DNA of 64,000 nucleotides from an uncultured Lachnospira sp. (GTDB lineage Bacteria > Bacillota > Clostridia > Lachnospirales > Lachnospiraceae), in the NCBI GenBank assembly GCA_910587485.1, contig CAJUKN010000009.1:53289-117288 (forward strand), given 5' to 3'. The position numbers and the translations under genes are program-made. Below, one piece after another: positions 1 through 7,392 of this stretch. Each line of letters begins with the position of its first letter. The first letter of the stretch is position 1. The notes beneath the pieces were generated by a model. The model saw nothing but the letters and a program-made list of their open reading frames with translations, was not told the origin of the DNA and made no database searches.

Positions 1-1290
1 ATCAACAATGGATTTAGAATGTGAAAATACATCAAAACCTTCCTTGCCATGATAAGCTCCCATTCCACTCTCTCCAACACCACCAAAACCCATTTTGCTT
101 GTAGCAAGATGAATAATCGTGTCATTAATACAACCGCCGCCATAAGACAGACGCCTTGTCACTTCTCGAATATGCTTTTTATTTTGTGAAAAAAGATACA
201 ATGCTAATGGCTTTGGTTTATTTGCCAAAAGAGCATAAAGTTCACTAAAATTTTCAAAGGTAAGAATAGGCATAATAGGACCAAAAATTTCTTCCTTCAT
301 AATGGCATCTTCCCAAGTAACATTATTCATCACTGTTGGAGCAATCTGTAATGTATCTTTGTTTGTTTCTCCACCAAAGACTGTTTTATTTTTGTCAATC
401 AAACCACAAAGGCGATTAAAATGCTTCGCATTAACAATCTTTCCATAATCAGGATTGCAAAGAGGCTTCTCACCATACTGCTTTTTAATCTGTCTGCATA
501 CCTCTTTTATAAACTGCTCTTTTACACTTTTATGACATAATATGTAATCAGGTGCAACACATGTTTGACCACAGTTTAAGTATTTGCCAAATACAATACG
601 TTTTGCAGCAAGTTTTAATTTTGCACTGCTGTCTACAATACATGGACTTTTACCACCAAGTTCTAAAACTACAGGCGTCAATGTTTCAGCAGCATGGCGA
701 AGTACCTCTTTTCCTACACTTTGACTTCCAGTGAAAAATATAAAATCAAATTTTTTATCAAGAAGCGTAGCATTTTCTGTTCTGCCACCAGTCACAACTG
801 CAACATATTTACTTGAAAAACATTCTGTAATCATTTTCTTTATAACAGCACTTGTTGCTGGCGAGTAAGCACTCGGCTTTATAATTGCTGTATTTCCTGC
901 TGCAATCGCATCCGCTAATGGTTCGATAGTTAGCAAAAATGGATAATTCCATGGACTCATAATTAAGGTATTTCCATATGGTGAAGGTTTTTTATAGCTT
1001 CTTGCAGCAAATTGAGAAAACGGCGTATACACATTTCTTTCGCGTGCAAATTTATGTGTATGACGAATCATATAACTGATTTCAGTCAACGTCAATCCAA
1101 CTTCACACATAAAACTCTCATAATCACTTTTCCCTAAATCCTCCAACAATGCTTTACAAATTTCCGTTTCATATTTTTTTACTGTACGGTATAATTTTTT
1201 CAGCATTTCAATACGAAATTTGATAGAAAGCGTTGCTCCACTTTGAAAAAATTGCCGTTGGCTTTCCAAAATTTTATTAATATCCATCAT
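1..1290 (-). CDS. Aldehyde dehydrogenase (3' end outside window)
   Basis: NAD(P)-dependent aldehyde dehydrogenase that would oxidise an aldehyde to the acid. My reading of the minus strand gives a continuous frame from the ATG at 1290 (MMDINKILESQ) to the window edge. It contains SPWNYPF, GNTAIIKPS, FFTGSQSVGKEV, LELGGKSP and the catalytic cysteine segment NCGQTCVAP, followed by KEEIFGPIMP and MGFGGVGESGMGAYHG near the edge. This order, with no long N-terminal extension, fits the class 3-like group that acts on fatty or aromatic aldehydes. The start codon directly follows the stop of the alcohol dehydrogenase gene, so the two are translationally linked. The C-terminus is cut off by the window. 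The substrate is unknown. Confidence 0.9.
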   Translation of the reverse strand, partial: MMDINKILESQRQFFQSGATLSIKFRIEMLKKLYRTVKKYETEICKALLEDLGKSDYESFMCEVGLTLTEISYMIRHTHKFARERNVYTPFSQFAARSYKKPSPYGNTLIMSPWNYPFLLTIEPLADAIAAGNTAIIKPSAYSPATSAVIKKMITECFSSKYVAVVTGGRTENATLLDKKFDFIFFTGSQSVGKEVLRHAAETLTPVVLELGGKSPCIVDSSAKLKLAAKRIVFGKYLNCGQTCVAPDYILCHKSVKEQFIKEVCRQIKKQYGEKPLCNPDYGKIVNAKHFNRLCGLIDKNKTVFGGETNKDTLQIAPTVMNNVTWEDAIMKEEIFGPIMPILTFENFSELYALLANKPKPLALYLFSQNKKHIREVTRRLSYGGGCINDTIIHLATSKMGFGGVGESGMGAYHGKEGFDVFSHSKSIVD

Positions 1291-2496
1291 CTACCTCCAA
1301 TCAGCTACTTTATAATAAAACTGTTCCAACTCTTTTTTATTCATAAGCTTTGGTACAGGATATAATGGATTAGCTTCTTTTGCTGCATGTTTTGCCATTA
1401 TAGGGATGTCTCTTTTCTTTATGCCATCAAGTTTTTCAGGAATATCCATTCTTTTATTTAATTCTATAATTGCTCTAATAAATTTCTTTGCACCTACTTC
1501 ATATGTATCTTTTTTATTAGCAACACCCGCTGCAATACCAAGTTCATGCAATTTTTTATATGCAGATTTTCCATATTCTTTTAACACAATTGGCATTAAT
1601 ACCGAATTGGCAAGCCCATGCGGAATATTATATTGACCGCCAAGTGAATGGGCAACTGCATGAATATATCCAACATATGATTTTGAAAAAGCAATCCCCG
1701 CTTTGTAGGCAGCTATAAGCATATTTTCACGAGCCAAGCGATTCATGCCATCTTTATAAGCGATTTCAATATTTTCAAAAATTAACTTTGTGGCTTCTAA
1801 TGAAAGCCTCCTTGTTTCCTTACTTGTCGATTTACCAATATATGCCTCAACAACATGCGTTAATGCATCCATACCCGTTGTTGCAGTAAGATGTGGCGGC
1901 AATGTATATGTAACTTTGGGGTCAAGAACAGCATAAGACGGAATCAATGTAAAATTATTCATGGTATATTTATGTTTTTTCTTATCATCTGTAATCACCG
2001 CCGTGATAGTTACCTCACTGCCTGTTCCAGCAGTTGTTGGAATAGCAATTAACACTGGAATTTTGCGAAGAACTTTAAGCAAACCTTTTAATTGATTGAC
2101 TTGTCTTTTAGGATATGCTATACGCGCCCCGACTGCTTTGGCACAGTCCATTGAAGAACCGCCGCCAAATGCAATAATACATTTACACTTTTTCTCAATA
2201 TAAACGTTTCTTGCTTCTTCTACATTATATACCGTAGGATTAGCACAAGTTTTATCATAAACGGCAAGATGAATGTTATTTTTCTTAAACAAATTTTCTA
2301 AAAATACAGTACTGCCACTACTTCGTAACCCTGAATCGGTAACAAGTAGAACAGACTGCACCTTATTTTTCTTTAATAATTTCACAATATCTGCTACATT
2401 CTTATATATTTTAGGCTCTCGATATGGTAAAATTGGAAGTGCCAAATGAAAACAAAATTGAAATATACGACAATATGCTTTGGATATAATATTCAT
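1291..2496 (-). CDS. Iron-containing alcohol dehydrogenase
   Basis: A 401-residue group III (Fe-ADH family) alcohol dehydrogenase, a soluble NAD(P)H enzyme interconverting alcohols and aldehydes. Visible motifs are the nucleotide-binding GGGSSMDCAKA, the AIPTTAGTGSEVT signature, DALTHVVEAY, and the metal-ligand histidine segment HAVAHSLGGQYNIPHGLANSVLMP. Length is normal for the family. The ATG overlaps the stop of the upstream MarR gene by one base (taATG) and its own stop abuts the aldehyde dehydrogenase start, so the three genes form one operon. Together the two enzymes could convert an alcohol to an acid or detoxify an aldehyde. The substrate cannot be told from sequence. Confidence 0.92.
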   Translation of the reverse strand: MNIISKAYCRIFQFCFHLALPILPYREPKIYKNVADIVKLLKKNKVQSVLLVTDSGLRSSGSTVFLENLFKKNNIHLAVYDKTCANPTVYNVEEARNVYIEKKCKCIIAFGGGSSMDCAKAVGARIAYPKRQVNQLKGLLKVLRKIPVLIAIPTTAGTGSEVTITAVITDDKKKHKYTMNNFTLIPSYAVLDPKVTYTLPPHLTATTGMDALTHVVEAYIGKSTSKETRRLSLEATKLIFENIEIAYKDGMNRLARENMLIAAYKAGIAFSKSYVGYIHAVAHSLGGQYNIPHGLANSVLMPIVLKEYGKSAYKKLHELGIAAGVANKKDTYEVGAKKFIRAIIELNKRMDIPEKLDGIKKRDIPIMAKHAAKEANPLYPVPKLMNKKELEQFYYKVADWR

Positions 2497-2948
2497 TATT
2501 CTGGTATACCTTTCTTACTAAGTTCACGTAAATTAAAGACAATTGATTCTAACGCTTCATAAAAAATATTACGTTTTTCTTCGGTCAAATCCTTTCCTGC
2601 AAGTTCAACTGCAAGGCTTGCTCTTTGATGAACATGCTCAGCAGCTTTCTTTCCCGTGTCTGTTAATTTAAAAACACCACGATATAAATTTTGATTCGTT
2701 CCTTCTTTTTTAACTAATCCCTTTTCTTCCATAATTGCCATCATTCGCGATACATCGGCTTTATCTTTATTACAATACTCGCAAATTTGCGGTGCTGTAA
2801 TTCCTTGCGGATATTTTGCCATCGTCAAAATATAAATGGAATGAGTACTTCTAAGACCATACTTTTCCATTTCTTCTGCCGCCAGCTTATGCCAATATTT
2901 TGATATTTCAGAAATTGCCAGAGAAAATTTTTCAAATCTATCAACCAT
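2496..2948 (-). CDS. MarR-family transcriptional regulator
   Basis: A 150-residue winged-helix repressor, first gene of an operon with the alcohol and aldehyde dehydrogenases. The body shows the MarR layout: helical N-terminus, recognition region YPQGITAPQICEYCNKDKADVSRMMAIMEEKGLV, wing VKKEGTNQNLYRGVFKLTDTGK, and a C-terminal dimerisation helix. The start chosen is the ATG at 2948, which has GAGG six bases upstream; an upstream in-frame ATG at 2960 overlaps that Shine-Dalgarno. A perfect 24-bp palindrome covers the -35 of its promoter, so autoregulation by this protein is a natural inference. The ligand is unknown, possibly a substrate of the downstream dehydrogenases. Confidence 0.88.
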   Translation of the reverse strand: MVDRFEKFSLAISEISKYWHKLAAEEMEKYGLRSTHSIYILTMAKYPQGITAPQICEYCNKDKADVSRMMAIMEEKGLVKKEGTNQNLYRGVFKLTDTGKKAAEHVHQRASLAVELAGKDLTEEKRNIFYEALESIVFNLRELSKKGIPE

Positions 2949-3102
2949 TTTATTCCTCATTTTTAAGTTATTTTTTCACACGATTTCTCATTTCTGCACC
3001 ATATTTTGCAAAAAAATCTATACACCTTTAGCAGCTTTATATTTAGCCATGCACAAATACCTTTTCTTTTATATACAAAAAATGGAAATTTCAACATTGC
3101 GT

Positions 3103-3131
3103 ATCATAACACAAAGAAGTTGACATGTCAA
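3103..3131 (-). promoter_or_regulatory. Promoter of the marR-adh-aldh operon
   Basis: On the minus strand TTGACA (3131-3126) is separated by 17 bases from TATGAT (3108-3103), a near-consensus sigma-A promoter about 155 bases upstream of the MarR start. The -35 lies inside the palindrome at 3114-3137. Confidence 0.72.
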
Positions 3132-3137
3132 CTTCTT
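3114..3137. promoter_or_regulatory. Perfect 24-bp palindromic operator
   Basis: The half-site AAGAAGTTGACA is followed directly by its exact reverse complement TGTCAACTTCTT, giving a perfect 24-bp dyad. It overlaps the -35 hexamer of the minus-strand promoter and lies 20 bp upstream of the plus-strand promoter of the Rrf2 gene. Size and symmetry suit a MarR dimer; that the MarR protein binds here is inferred. Confidence 0.72.
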
Positions 3138-3157
3138 ATATTTTGATATAAATAAAG

Positions 3158-3186
3158 TTGAGAAATTCGTATTTTTCTGTTATACT
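3158..3186 (+). promoter_or_regulatory. Promoter of the Rrf2-family gene
   Basis: TTGAGA (3158-3163), 17 bases, then TATACT (3181-3186). It sits about 50 bases before the ATG at 3238 and just downstream of the shared palindrome. Confidence 0.65.
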
Positions 3187-3237
3187 ACATTTTAAAAAAT
3201 AACTTTGTTAGCAAACAATTATAGATGGAGGGTTGAG

Positions 3238-3666
3238 ATGCAAATTTCAAGCAGATTTACTATTGCTATTCACACACTCATATGTATAGAAACATTTAAA
3301 AATGACTATAAAGTAACAAGCGATTTCCTTGCTTCCAGTATAAATGTAAATCCTGTTGTTATAAGAAGATTACTGCAACAATTAAAAAAAGCAGGTATCG
3401 TTCGTGTTATACGAGGCAGCGGAGGAACAGATATTGAAAAACCTTTAAACGAAATCACATTGCTTGATGTATATAATGCTGTGGAGTGTGTGGAGGAAGG
3501 GCAGCTTTTTCATTTCCATGAAAACCCTAACCAATCTTGTCCAGTGGGAAAAAATATTCATACTATTTTAGATGTAAGACTTGAAAAAATCCAAGAAGCA
3601 ATGGAAAAAGAAATGAAATCCATCACCATACAAGATATTATCAACGATACAAAAAAATTAATATAA
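3238..3666 (+). CDS. Rrf2-family transcriptional regulator
   Basis: A 142-residue DNA-binding protein of the Rrf2 family, beginning MQISSRFTIAIHTLICIETF. The start at 3238 has GGAGGG upstream at a good distance; the longer frame from 3205 has no such site. The winged helix is visible (VTSDFLASSINVNPVVIRRLLQQLKKAGIVRVIRGSGG), followed by a linker with a single cysteine (NQSCPVGKNIH). The three-cysteine cluster of Fe-S members such as IscR and NsrR is missing, which places it nearer the YwnA-like branch that senses by other means. It is divergent from the MarR operon and shares its intergenic operator region. The regulated genes are unknown. Confidence 0.87.
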   Translation: MQISSRFTIAIHTLICIETFKNDYKVTSDFLASSINVNPVVIRRLLQQLKKAGIVRVIRGSGGTDIEKPLNEITLLDVYNAVECVEEGQLFHFHENPNQSCPVGKNIHTILDVRLEKIQEAMEKEMKSITIQDIINDTKKLI

Positions 3667-3673
3667 TAAAATA

Positions 3674-3773
3674 TGGGGCTATTGTAAAATAGAAATTTTA
3701 TATGAGATATAGCATTTATCTAATCAACGTTTAACTATATCTAGCATTTAAAAATCTTTTGACAACTGCCCCA
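3674..3773 (+). repeat. 100-bp inverted-repeat element, copy A
   Basis: A 100-bp element with terminal inverted repeats (TGGGGCTATTGT at the left; the right end ACAACTGCCCCA is its imperfect reverse complement) and an internal GAAATTTTATATGAGATATAGC. Copies B (4476-4575, opposite orientation) and C (40944-41043) have the same length and internal sequence but different, self-complementary ends. No protein is encoded. It could be a MITE or a dispersed hairpin element. Confidence 0.72.
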
Positions 3774-3801
3774 AAAATTTTAAAAAATTTTGATGTAACT
3801 A

Positions 3802-3830
3802 TTGACATTACAACAACTTAATGGTATAAA
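3802..3830 (+). promoter_or_regulatory. Promoter upstream of the short ORF and cupin gene
   Basis: TTGACA (3802-3807), 17 bases, TATAAA (3825-3830), an excellent sigma-A type promoter. Transcription from about 3837 would cross the alpha repeat with its 40-codon ORF and then the cupin gene. Confidence 0.65.
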
Positions 3831-3875
3831 TATAGATGTATCAATCATTATTACAACAAGTCGACAGGTAATAAT

Positions 3876-3998
3876 ATGAAAAATAATTTATTTCACAAGC
3901 TAAATCTTATTTGGCGAGCAATTTGTGTCCCAACGCTGCTTGGCACAAAGTTGCTAAAAGAACCTAAAGTAAATGTTCTTACACAAAAAGCAGCGTAG
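3876..3998 (+). CDS. Short ORF in alpha repeat (possible leader peptide)
   Basis: A 40-codon frame, ATG at 3876 and TAG at 3996-3998, with AGG a few bases upstream and a good promoter before it. The product would begin MKNNLFHKLN, contain AICVPTLLGTKLLKEPK and end LTQKAA. The cupin gene starts 15 bases after its stop. A related copy at 37107 begins GTG with the same opening (VKNKSFYKIDKIYLAICV) and stops after 30 codons. Other alpha copies keep parts of the frame but not all of it. It may be a leader peptide, a decayed gene fragment or chance. No family is recognised. Confidence 0.35.
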   Translation: MKNNLFHKLNLIWRAICVPTLLGTKLLKEPKVNVLTQKAA

Positions 3999-4012
3999 AA
4001 ATGAGGATTATT
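3876..4012 (+). repeat. Alpha-family intergenic repeat, copy 1
   Basis: Best-preserved copy of a dispersed family with the core ATTTGTGTC, then GCTGCTTGGCACAAA, then TTCTTACACAAAAAGCAGC, and the tail GTAGAAATGAGGATTATT. The tail supplies the GAGG Shine-Dalgarno of the cupin gene. Other copies are at 6236-6317(-), 8319-8437, 29674-29770(-), 37107-37235 and 39060-39150. A small hairpin (AGAAC, loop beginning CCTAAAG, GTTCT) lies near its 3' end. Confidence 0.65.
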
Positions 4013-4363
4013 ATGGAAAATTTTAACAAAGTAAATGTAGCACTTGATGCAAGAACAGAACTCCATGACAAACTTTCTTTAACTGGAGCAGAAATCAGTA
4101 TTAATAATCTTCCAGCCGGAGGAAGTGTACCTTTTATTCACTCACATAAGAATAACGAAGAAATCTATGCTATTCTTTCAGGAAAAGGAAAAGCTATTAT
4201 TGATGGAGAAACTGTAGAACTTACAGCAGGTGATTGGATTCGTATATCTCCAGCCGCAAAACGTCAATTTTTTGCAGCACAAGACGTTGGAATAAATTTT
4301 GTTTGTATCCAAGTAAAAGAAAATTCCCTTGAAGGCTATACAATGGAGGACGCTGTAGTATAA
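4013..4363 (+). CDS. Cupin-domain protein
   Basis: A 116-residue single-domain cupin, probably a small cytoplasmic metal-binding beta-barrel. The first cupin motif is visible as GGSVPFIHSHKNNEEIYAIL (His, His and Glu ligands) followed by GKGKAIIDGE; the second is GDWIRISPAAKRQFFA, where the usual histidine is less obvious. The start is the ATG at 4013 with GAGG seven bases upstream inside the alpha tail; an in-frame ATG at 4001 overlaps that site and is unlikely. The gene stands alone behind a strong promoter and a short ORF. The substrate is unknown. Confidence 0.82.
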   Translation: MENFNKVNVALDARTELHDKLSLTGAEISINNLPAGGSVPFIHSHKNNEEIYAILSGKGKAIIDGETVELTAGDWIRISPAAKRQFFAAQDVGINFVCIQVKENSLEGYTMEDAVV

Positions 4364-4475
4364 TCTATTAAAACCTGTGAAAGGCAATTATAGAAAATAT
4401 TGCACAATAATAACACAATATAAATCTATTAGTATGTAACATAGAGAACATAACAAGTTTGCAATAAATTAAACC

Positions 4476-4575
4476 AAGGAGTTGTTGCAAAAAAATTTTA
4501 ATACCAAATATAGCTGTTATATATTTAGATAACTGCCATATTACGTATAAAATTTCTATTTTTCAACAACTCCTT
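4476..4575 (-). repeat. 100-bp inverted-repeat element, copy B
   Basis: Terminal repeats AAGGAGTTGTTG and CAACAACTCCTT are perfect reverse complements. Read on the minus strand the interior (AAAATAGAAATTTTATACG, later GTTATCTAA) aligns with copy A. The ends differ from A and C but remain self-complementary. The GTTGTTGCAAA end loosely resembles IS6-family termini; that link is weak. Confidence 0.72.
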
Positions 4576-4618
4576 TTGATATACTTTTTATTATAACTAT
4601 ATGGCTTTGCTTATTAGA

Positions 4619-4663
4619 GTCAAGTAGATATTTGCAACCAGATTTGCTGCTTGCTTATAACCA
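4619..4663 (-). repeat. IS200/IS605-like end hairpin remnant
   Basis: The plus-strand GTCAAGTAGATATTTGC, then GCTGCTTGCTTATAACC, matches the reverse complement of the hairpin-bearing end at 60214-60258. It is a short decayed copy of the same end sequence. Confidence 0.45.
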
Positions 4664-4785
4664 CCTTACTGCTTTGTAATATCTTTTAAACAAGAAAGTC
4701 TAACTCTTTTCTGATGAGATGAATTTTTTTATAATGTAAAAAAATATCAATCTAATTTCATCAAAAATAATCAATTATTTCATAT

Positions 4786-6114
4786 TCAGGAAAATATTTT
4801 TACAAATTTAATATAAAAAATCCCCACCAAATCTGCTAAAATCCAGCCGATTGGAATCGACCACCAAATACCTAAAACACCAATCGTAGGAATTGATGCA
4901 AGCAAATAGGCAAGCAAAACTCTTGTCCCTAAAGAAATAATTGTTAAAATCAAAGACATTTCTGGTTTTTCTATACCTCTATAAAATCCATACAACAAAA
5001 ATAAAATCCCAATTCCAAAATAAAAACTGCCTTCTATTCTCAAATAGCCAACACCTATTTGTATAATTTCATATTCTGCTGCATCGACAAAAATTTGCAT
5101 TAAGTATGGCGCAAAAATAAAAATAACAAGTGATACTGCTACACAAAAAAGAACTGAAATTTTAACTGCTTTTCGTATGCCCTCACGCACACGCTCTGAT
5201 TTTTTCGCACCATAATTTTGTGAGATAAAAAGAGAAAAAGCATTACCAAATTCTTGTGCAGGCATATATGCAAATGAATCAATTTTTACTGCTGCCGCAA
5301 ACGACGCCATAACAATTGTGCCAAAACTATTTACTAATCCTTGTATCATCAATATGCCAAAATTCATTACTGACTGTTGAATACATGCAGCAAAAGAATG
5401 ACGAATGACCTCCAACATGGTTGCTTTGTTTATTGTAAAATCATCTTTGCTTAGGTGCAATTCGGGTTCTTTTAAGCATACATAAATTGCAATGCCGATT
5501 CCTGACACAGCCTGTGCAATAACCGTTGCAAATGCTGCACCGCCCACTCCTTGCTTGAATATCACAACAAATAAAATATCAAGTATAATATTTAATACTG
5601 CCGCTACCCCAAGAAAAAATAAGGGTATTATCGAATTTCCTATCGCACGCAATAAAAATGCAAAATAATTATATAAAAAAATAAAAAATATGCCGCCAAA
5701 AATAATAACAATATATTCTCGCATCATTTCATATATATTGTTTGGTACATGCATCATATGTAATATCAAATCAATTCCTATAAATACTACAATATTAATT
5801 ATTATTGTAACTGCCAAAATAAATAAAAAGGACATCACAATACTATTTTTCATTTTTTGTCTGTCTTTCTTACCAAAACAAACCGAAAAAACTGTACCAC
5901 TTCCCATACAAAGCCCAATCATAATGGACGTTAAAAAAGTCATTAATGTATAAGCTGAACCAACAGAAGCCAACGCATCTGCTCCTAAAAATTTTCCTAC
6001 AATCAAGGTGTCTGCTATATTATAACATTGCTGCAATAAATTTCCCATTATCATTGGAGCAGCAAACAACAACATTGTCTTTGCAACGCTTCCCTGTGTT
6101 AAATCTTTTTCCAT
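4786..6114 (-). CDS. MATE-family multidrug/Na+ antiporter
   Basis: A 442-residue integral membrane exporter of the MATE family, expected to have 12 transmembrane helices and to expel drugs or metabolites with Na+ or H+. The start MEKDLTQGSVAKTMLLFAAPMIMGNLLQQCYNIADTLIVG is typical of the clostridial MepA/DinF-like group, and the second half repeats the fold (ASFAAAVKIDSFAYMPAQEFGNAFSLFISQNYGA). Length is normal. The ATG at 6114 is preceded by GGAGG within a beta-family repeat. The substrate cannot be predicted. Confidence 0.92.
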   Translation of the reverse strand: MEKDLTQGSVAKTMLLFAAPMIMGNLLQQCYNIADTLIVGKFLGADALASVGSAYTLMTFLTSIMIGLCMGSGTVFSVCFGKKDRQKMKNSIVMSFLFILAVTIIINIVVFIGIDLILHMMHVPNNIYEMMREYIVIIFGGIFFIFLYNYFAFLLRAIGNSIIPLFFLGVAAVLNIILDILFVVIFKQGVGGAAFATVIAQAVSGIGIAIYVCLKEPELHLSKDDFTINKATMLEVIRHSFAACIQQSVMNFGILMIQGLVNSFGTIVMASFAAAVKIDSFAYMPAQEFGNAFSLFISQNYGAKKSERVREGIRKAVKISVLFCVAVSLVIFIFAPYLMQIFVDAAEYEIIQIGVGYLRIEGSFYFGIGILFLLYGFYRGIEKPEMSLILTIISLGTRVLLAYLLASIPTIGVLGIWWSIPIGWILADLVGIFYIKFVKIFS

Positions 6115-6208
6115 ATTTAGCCTCCATGCTGCGACTAATTTTTAGTAGTAGCTAATAGCTCAAGTTTTAGCAAAGAGGCGTAGTCTCTTTTGCATAATAA
6201 CTTGCAGG
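6115..6208 (-). repeat. Beta-family leader repeat, copy 2
   Basis: Read on the minus strand: CAAGTTATTATGCAAAAGAG, then GCTAAAACTTGAGCTATTAG, AAAAATTAGTCGCAGC, ATGGAGGCTAAAT and the MATE ATG. The same sequence order precedes hsdM at 9006-9112. A hairpin AAAGAG/CTCTTT sits where the other copy has AAGACT/AGTCTT, so pairing is kept while sequence changes. A short frame MQKRLRLFAKT ends inside it. Confidence 0.65.
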
Positions 6209-6235
6209 TTGAAAATTTTAATTTTCAATCTTTTC

Positions 6236-6317
6236 TTCATTTCTATGCTTTTTTTGCACAAAAAACTAAAAATTCTTACAGTTTTGTGAAAGCAACGCAC
6301 AGGCACAAATCCTGTGA
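6236..6317 (-). repeat. Alpha-family intergenic repeat, copy 3
   Basis: Minus strand reads GATTTGTGCCTGTGCGTTGC, TTTCACAAAACTGTAAGAA, TTTTTTGTGCAAAAAAAGC and ATAGAAATGAAG, matching the alpha core. It is followed in the same direction by the beta copy and then the MATE gene. Confidence 0.6.
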
Positions 6318-6683
6318 TTTTTTTCAAAGTAAGATAAACTTTTTATAATTTTCAGATTATGTATATTTTACTGGATTTTTAAAGGAAAGACAAGTTAATA
6401 AAATTGAAAGAATTTGCTTTTGATGCAACTATTTATTTTAACCTCATCAATGAAAGCATTGGCAACATTATGAAAATTTTATCAAAAAATTAGCAATCCT
6501 TTTGATAAAAAATTTGAATAAATTATACTATTGAAAATAGGAAAAAGAGAGAGTAAAATGTTGTCAATAGTAAAAATGGTTGGAGAATTATTAAAACACT
6601 TACAAATTATGCTATACTCAAATCTTTCAATTCTGTTACTATTGATGATATTATAACCAAAAATAAATTTTAAGGAAACAACA

Positions 6684-7166
6684 ATGAATATAACAATCAT
6701 TCCTGCCTATAATTACCCACAAGAAATAGGCATATTATTTTCAGAATATACAAATATGTTAATTACTGGTGACCCTTCATTCCAGAAATACCTTGATGTC
6801 CAACACTATGATGAAGAAATAAAAAATTTGAAAATAAAATATGGCACTCCTTATGGAAGATTATATTTAGCATACTATAACAACGAATTATGTGGTTGTA
6901 TTGGACTAAAAAAAATTGACAAGCAAAACTGTGAAATGAAACGACTTTTCGTTAGACCAGCATTTAGAGGTAAACAGATAGGAAATCAATTAATTCAAAC
7001 TATTATAAACGATGCAAAAGAAATTGGATATTCTTATATGTTATTAGACACACTTCCCTTTTTAAAAAGTGCCATTCATATGTATAAAAAATTTGGATTT
7101 TATGAAATAGAAAGCTATAATGACAGTCCAATGAGTACCTCTATATATATGAAATTGGATTTATAA
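6684..7166 (+). CDS. GNAT-family N-acetyltransferase
   Basis: A 160-residue acetyl-CoA-dependent acyltransferase of the GNAT superfamily. The central strand and P-loop are visible as EMKRLFVRPAFRGKQIGNQL (the R/Q-x-x-G-x-G/A acetyl-CoA loop being RGKQIG), followed by AIHMYKKFGFYEIESY, the usual C-terminal motif. The ATG follows AAGGAAACAACA. It stands alone between unrelated genes. The family is clear; the acceptor (protein, amine or drug) is not. Confidence 0.88.
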   Translation: MNITIIPAYNYPQEIGILFSEYTNMLITGDPSFQKYLDVQHYDEEIKNLKIKYGTPYGRLYLAYYNNELCGCIGLKKIDKQNCEMKRLFVRPAFRGKQIGNQLIQTIINDAKEIGYSYMLLDTLPFLKSAIHMYKKFGFYEIESYNDSPMSTSIYMKLDL

Positions 7167-7310
7167 ATTCAATTTTAATTGTTCCTATTTAATCTTACCA
7201 AAAAAGCCGCCACTTTAATTCCACAAAAGCATCAGCGAGCAGATTTACGTTGTGACAACAGTCAGATATTCTAAGCAAATAGCAAAAATTAGACTTTATT
7301 CTTGTGCCTA

Positions 7311-7359
7311 AAAAAACAGAGTTGATAAATAGCATTTCTTCACTCCTTTATCAACTCTG
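7311..7359 (-). terminator. Intrinsic terminator of the MerR gene
   Basis: CAGAGTTGATAAA (7317-7329) pairs perfectly with TTTATCAACTCTG (7347-7359), a 13-bp stem. On the minus strand it is followed by TTTTTT (7316-7311). It lies 34 bases past the MerR-TipAS stop. Confidence 0.8.
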
Positions 7360-7392
7360 CAACAAAATATATAACAATTTAATAATAGATTT

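Larger units (their letters stand above)
4364..4785. other. Intergenic region of repeats
   Basis: Between the cupin and MATE genes, which converge, I find no credible gene. It holds 100-bp element copy B (4476-4575) and a sequence like the IS200/IS605-type end hairpins (4619-4663). The rest is AT-rich with no clear terminator. Confidence 0.5.
6115..6683. other. Gene-free region holding beta and alpha repeats
   Basis: 569 bases between the divergent MATE and GNAT genes. The first 200 hold a beta repeat (6115-6208) and an alpha repeat (6236-6317), both reading toward the MATE gene. The remainder is AT-rich. A TATACT at 6613-6618 is a candidate -10 for the GNAT gene, but its -35 is poor. A 72-codon minus-strand frame here looks like chance. 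Confidence 0.5.

Noticed and set aside
552..734. Plus-strand 60-codon frame
   Set aside because: Lies wholly antisense to the aldehyde dehydrogenase, has no ribosome site and resembles no protein.
3876..3998. Alpha repeat as a riboswitch
   Set aside because: No known aptamer motif is visible and the downstream genes are unrelated, so a common metabolite ligand is not supported.
6482..6700. Minus-strand 72-codon frame upstream of the GNAT gene
   Set aside because: Composition follows AT-rich DNA, no Shine-Dalgarno, overlaps the GNAT start.
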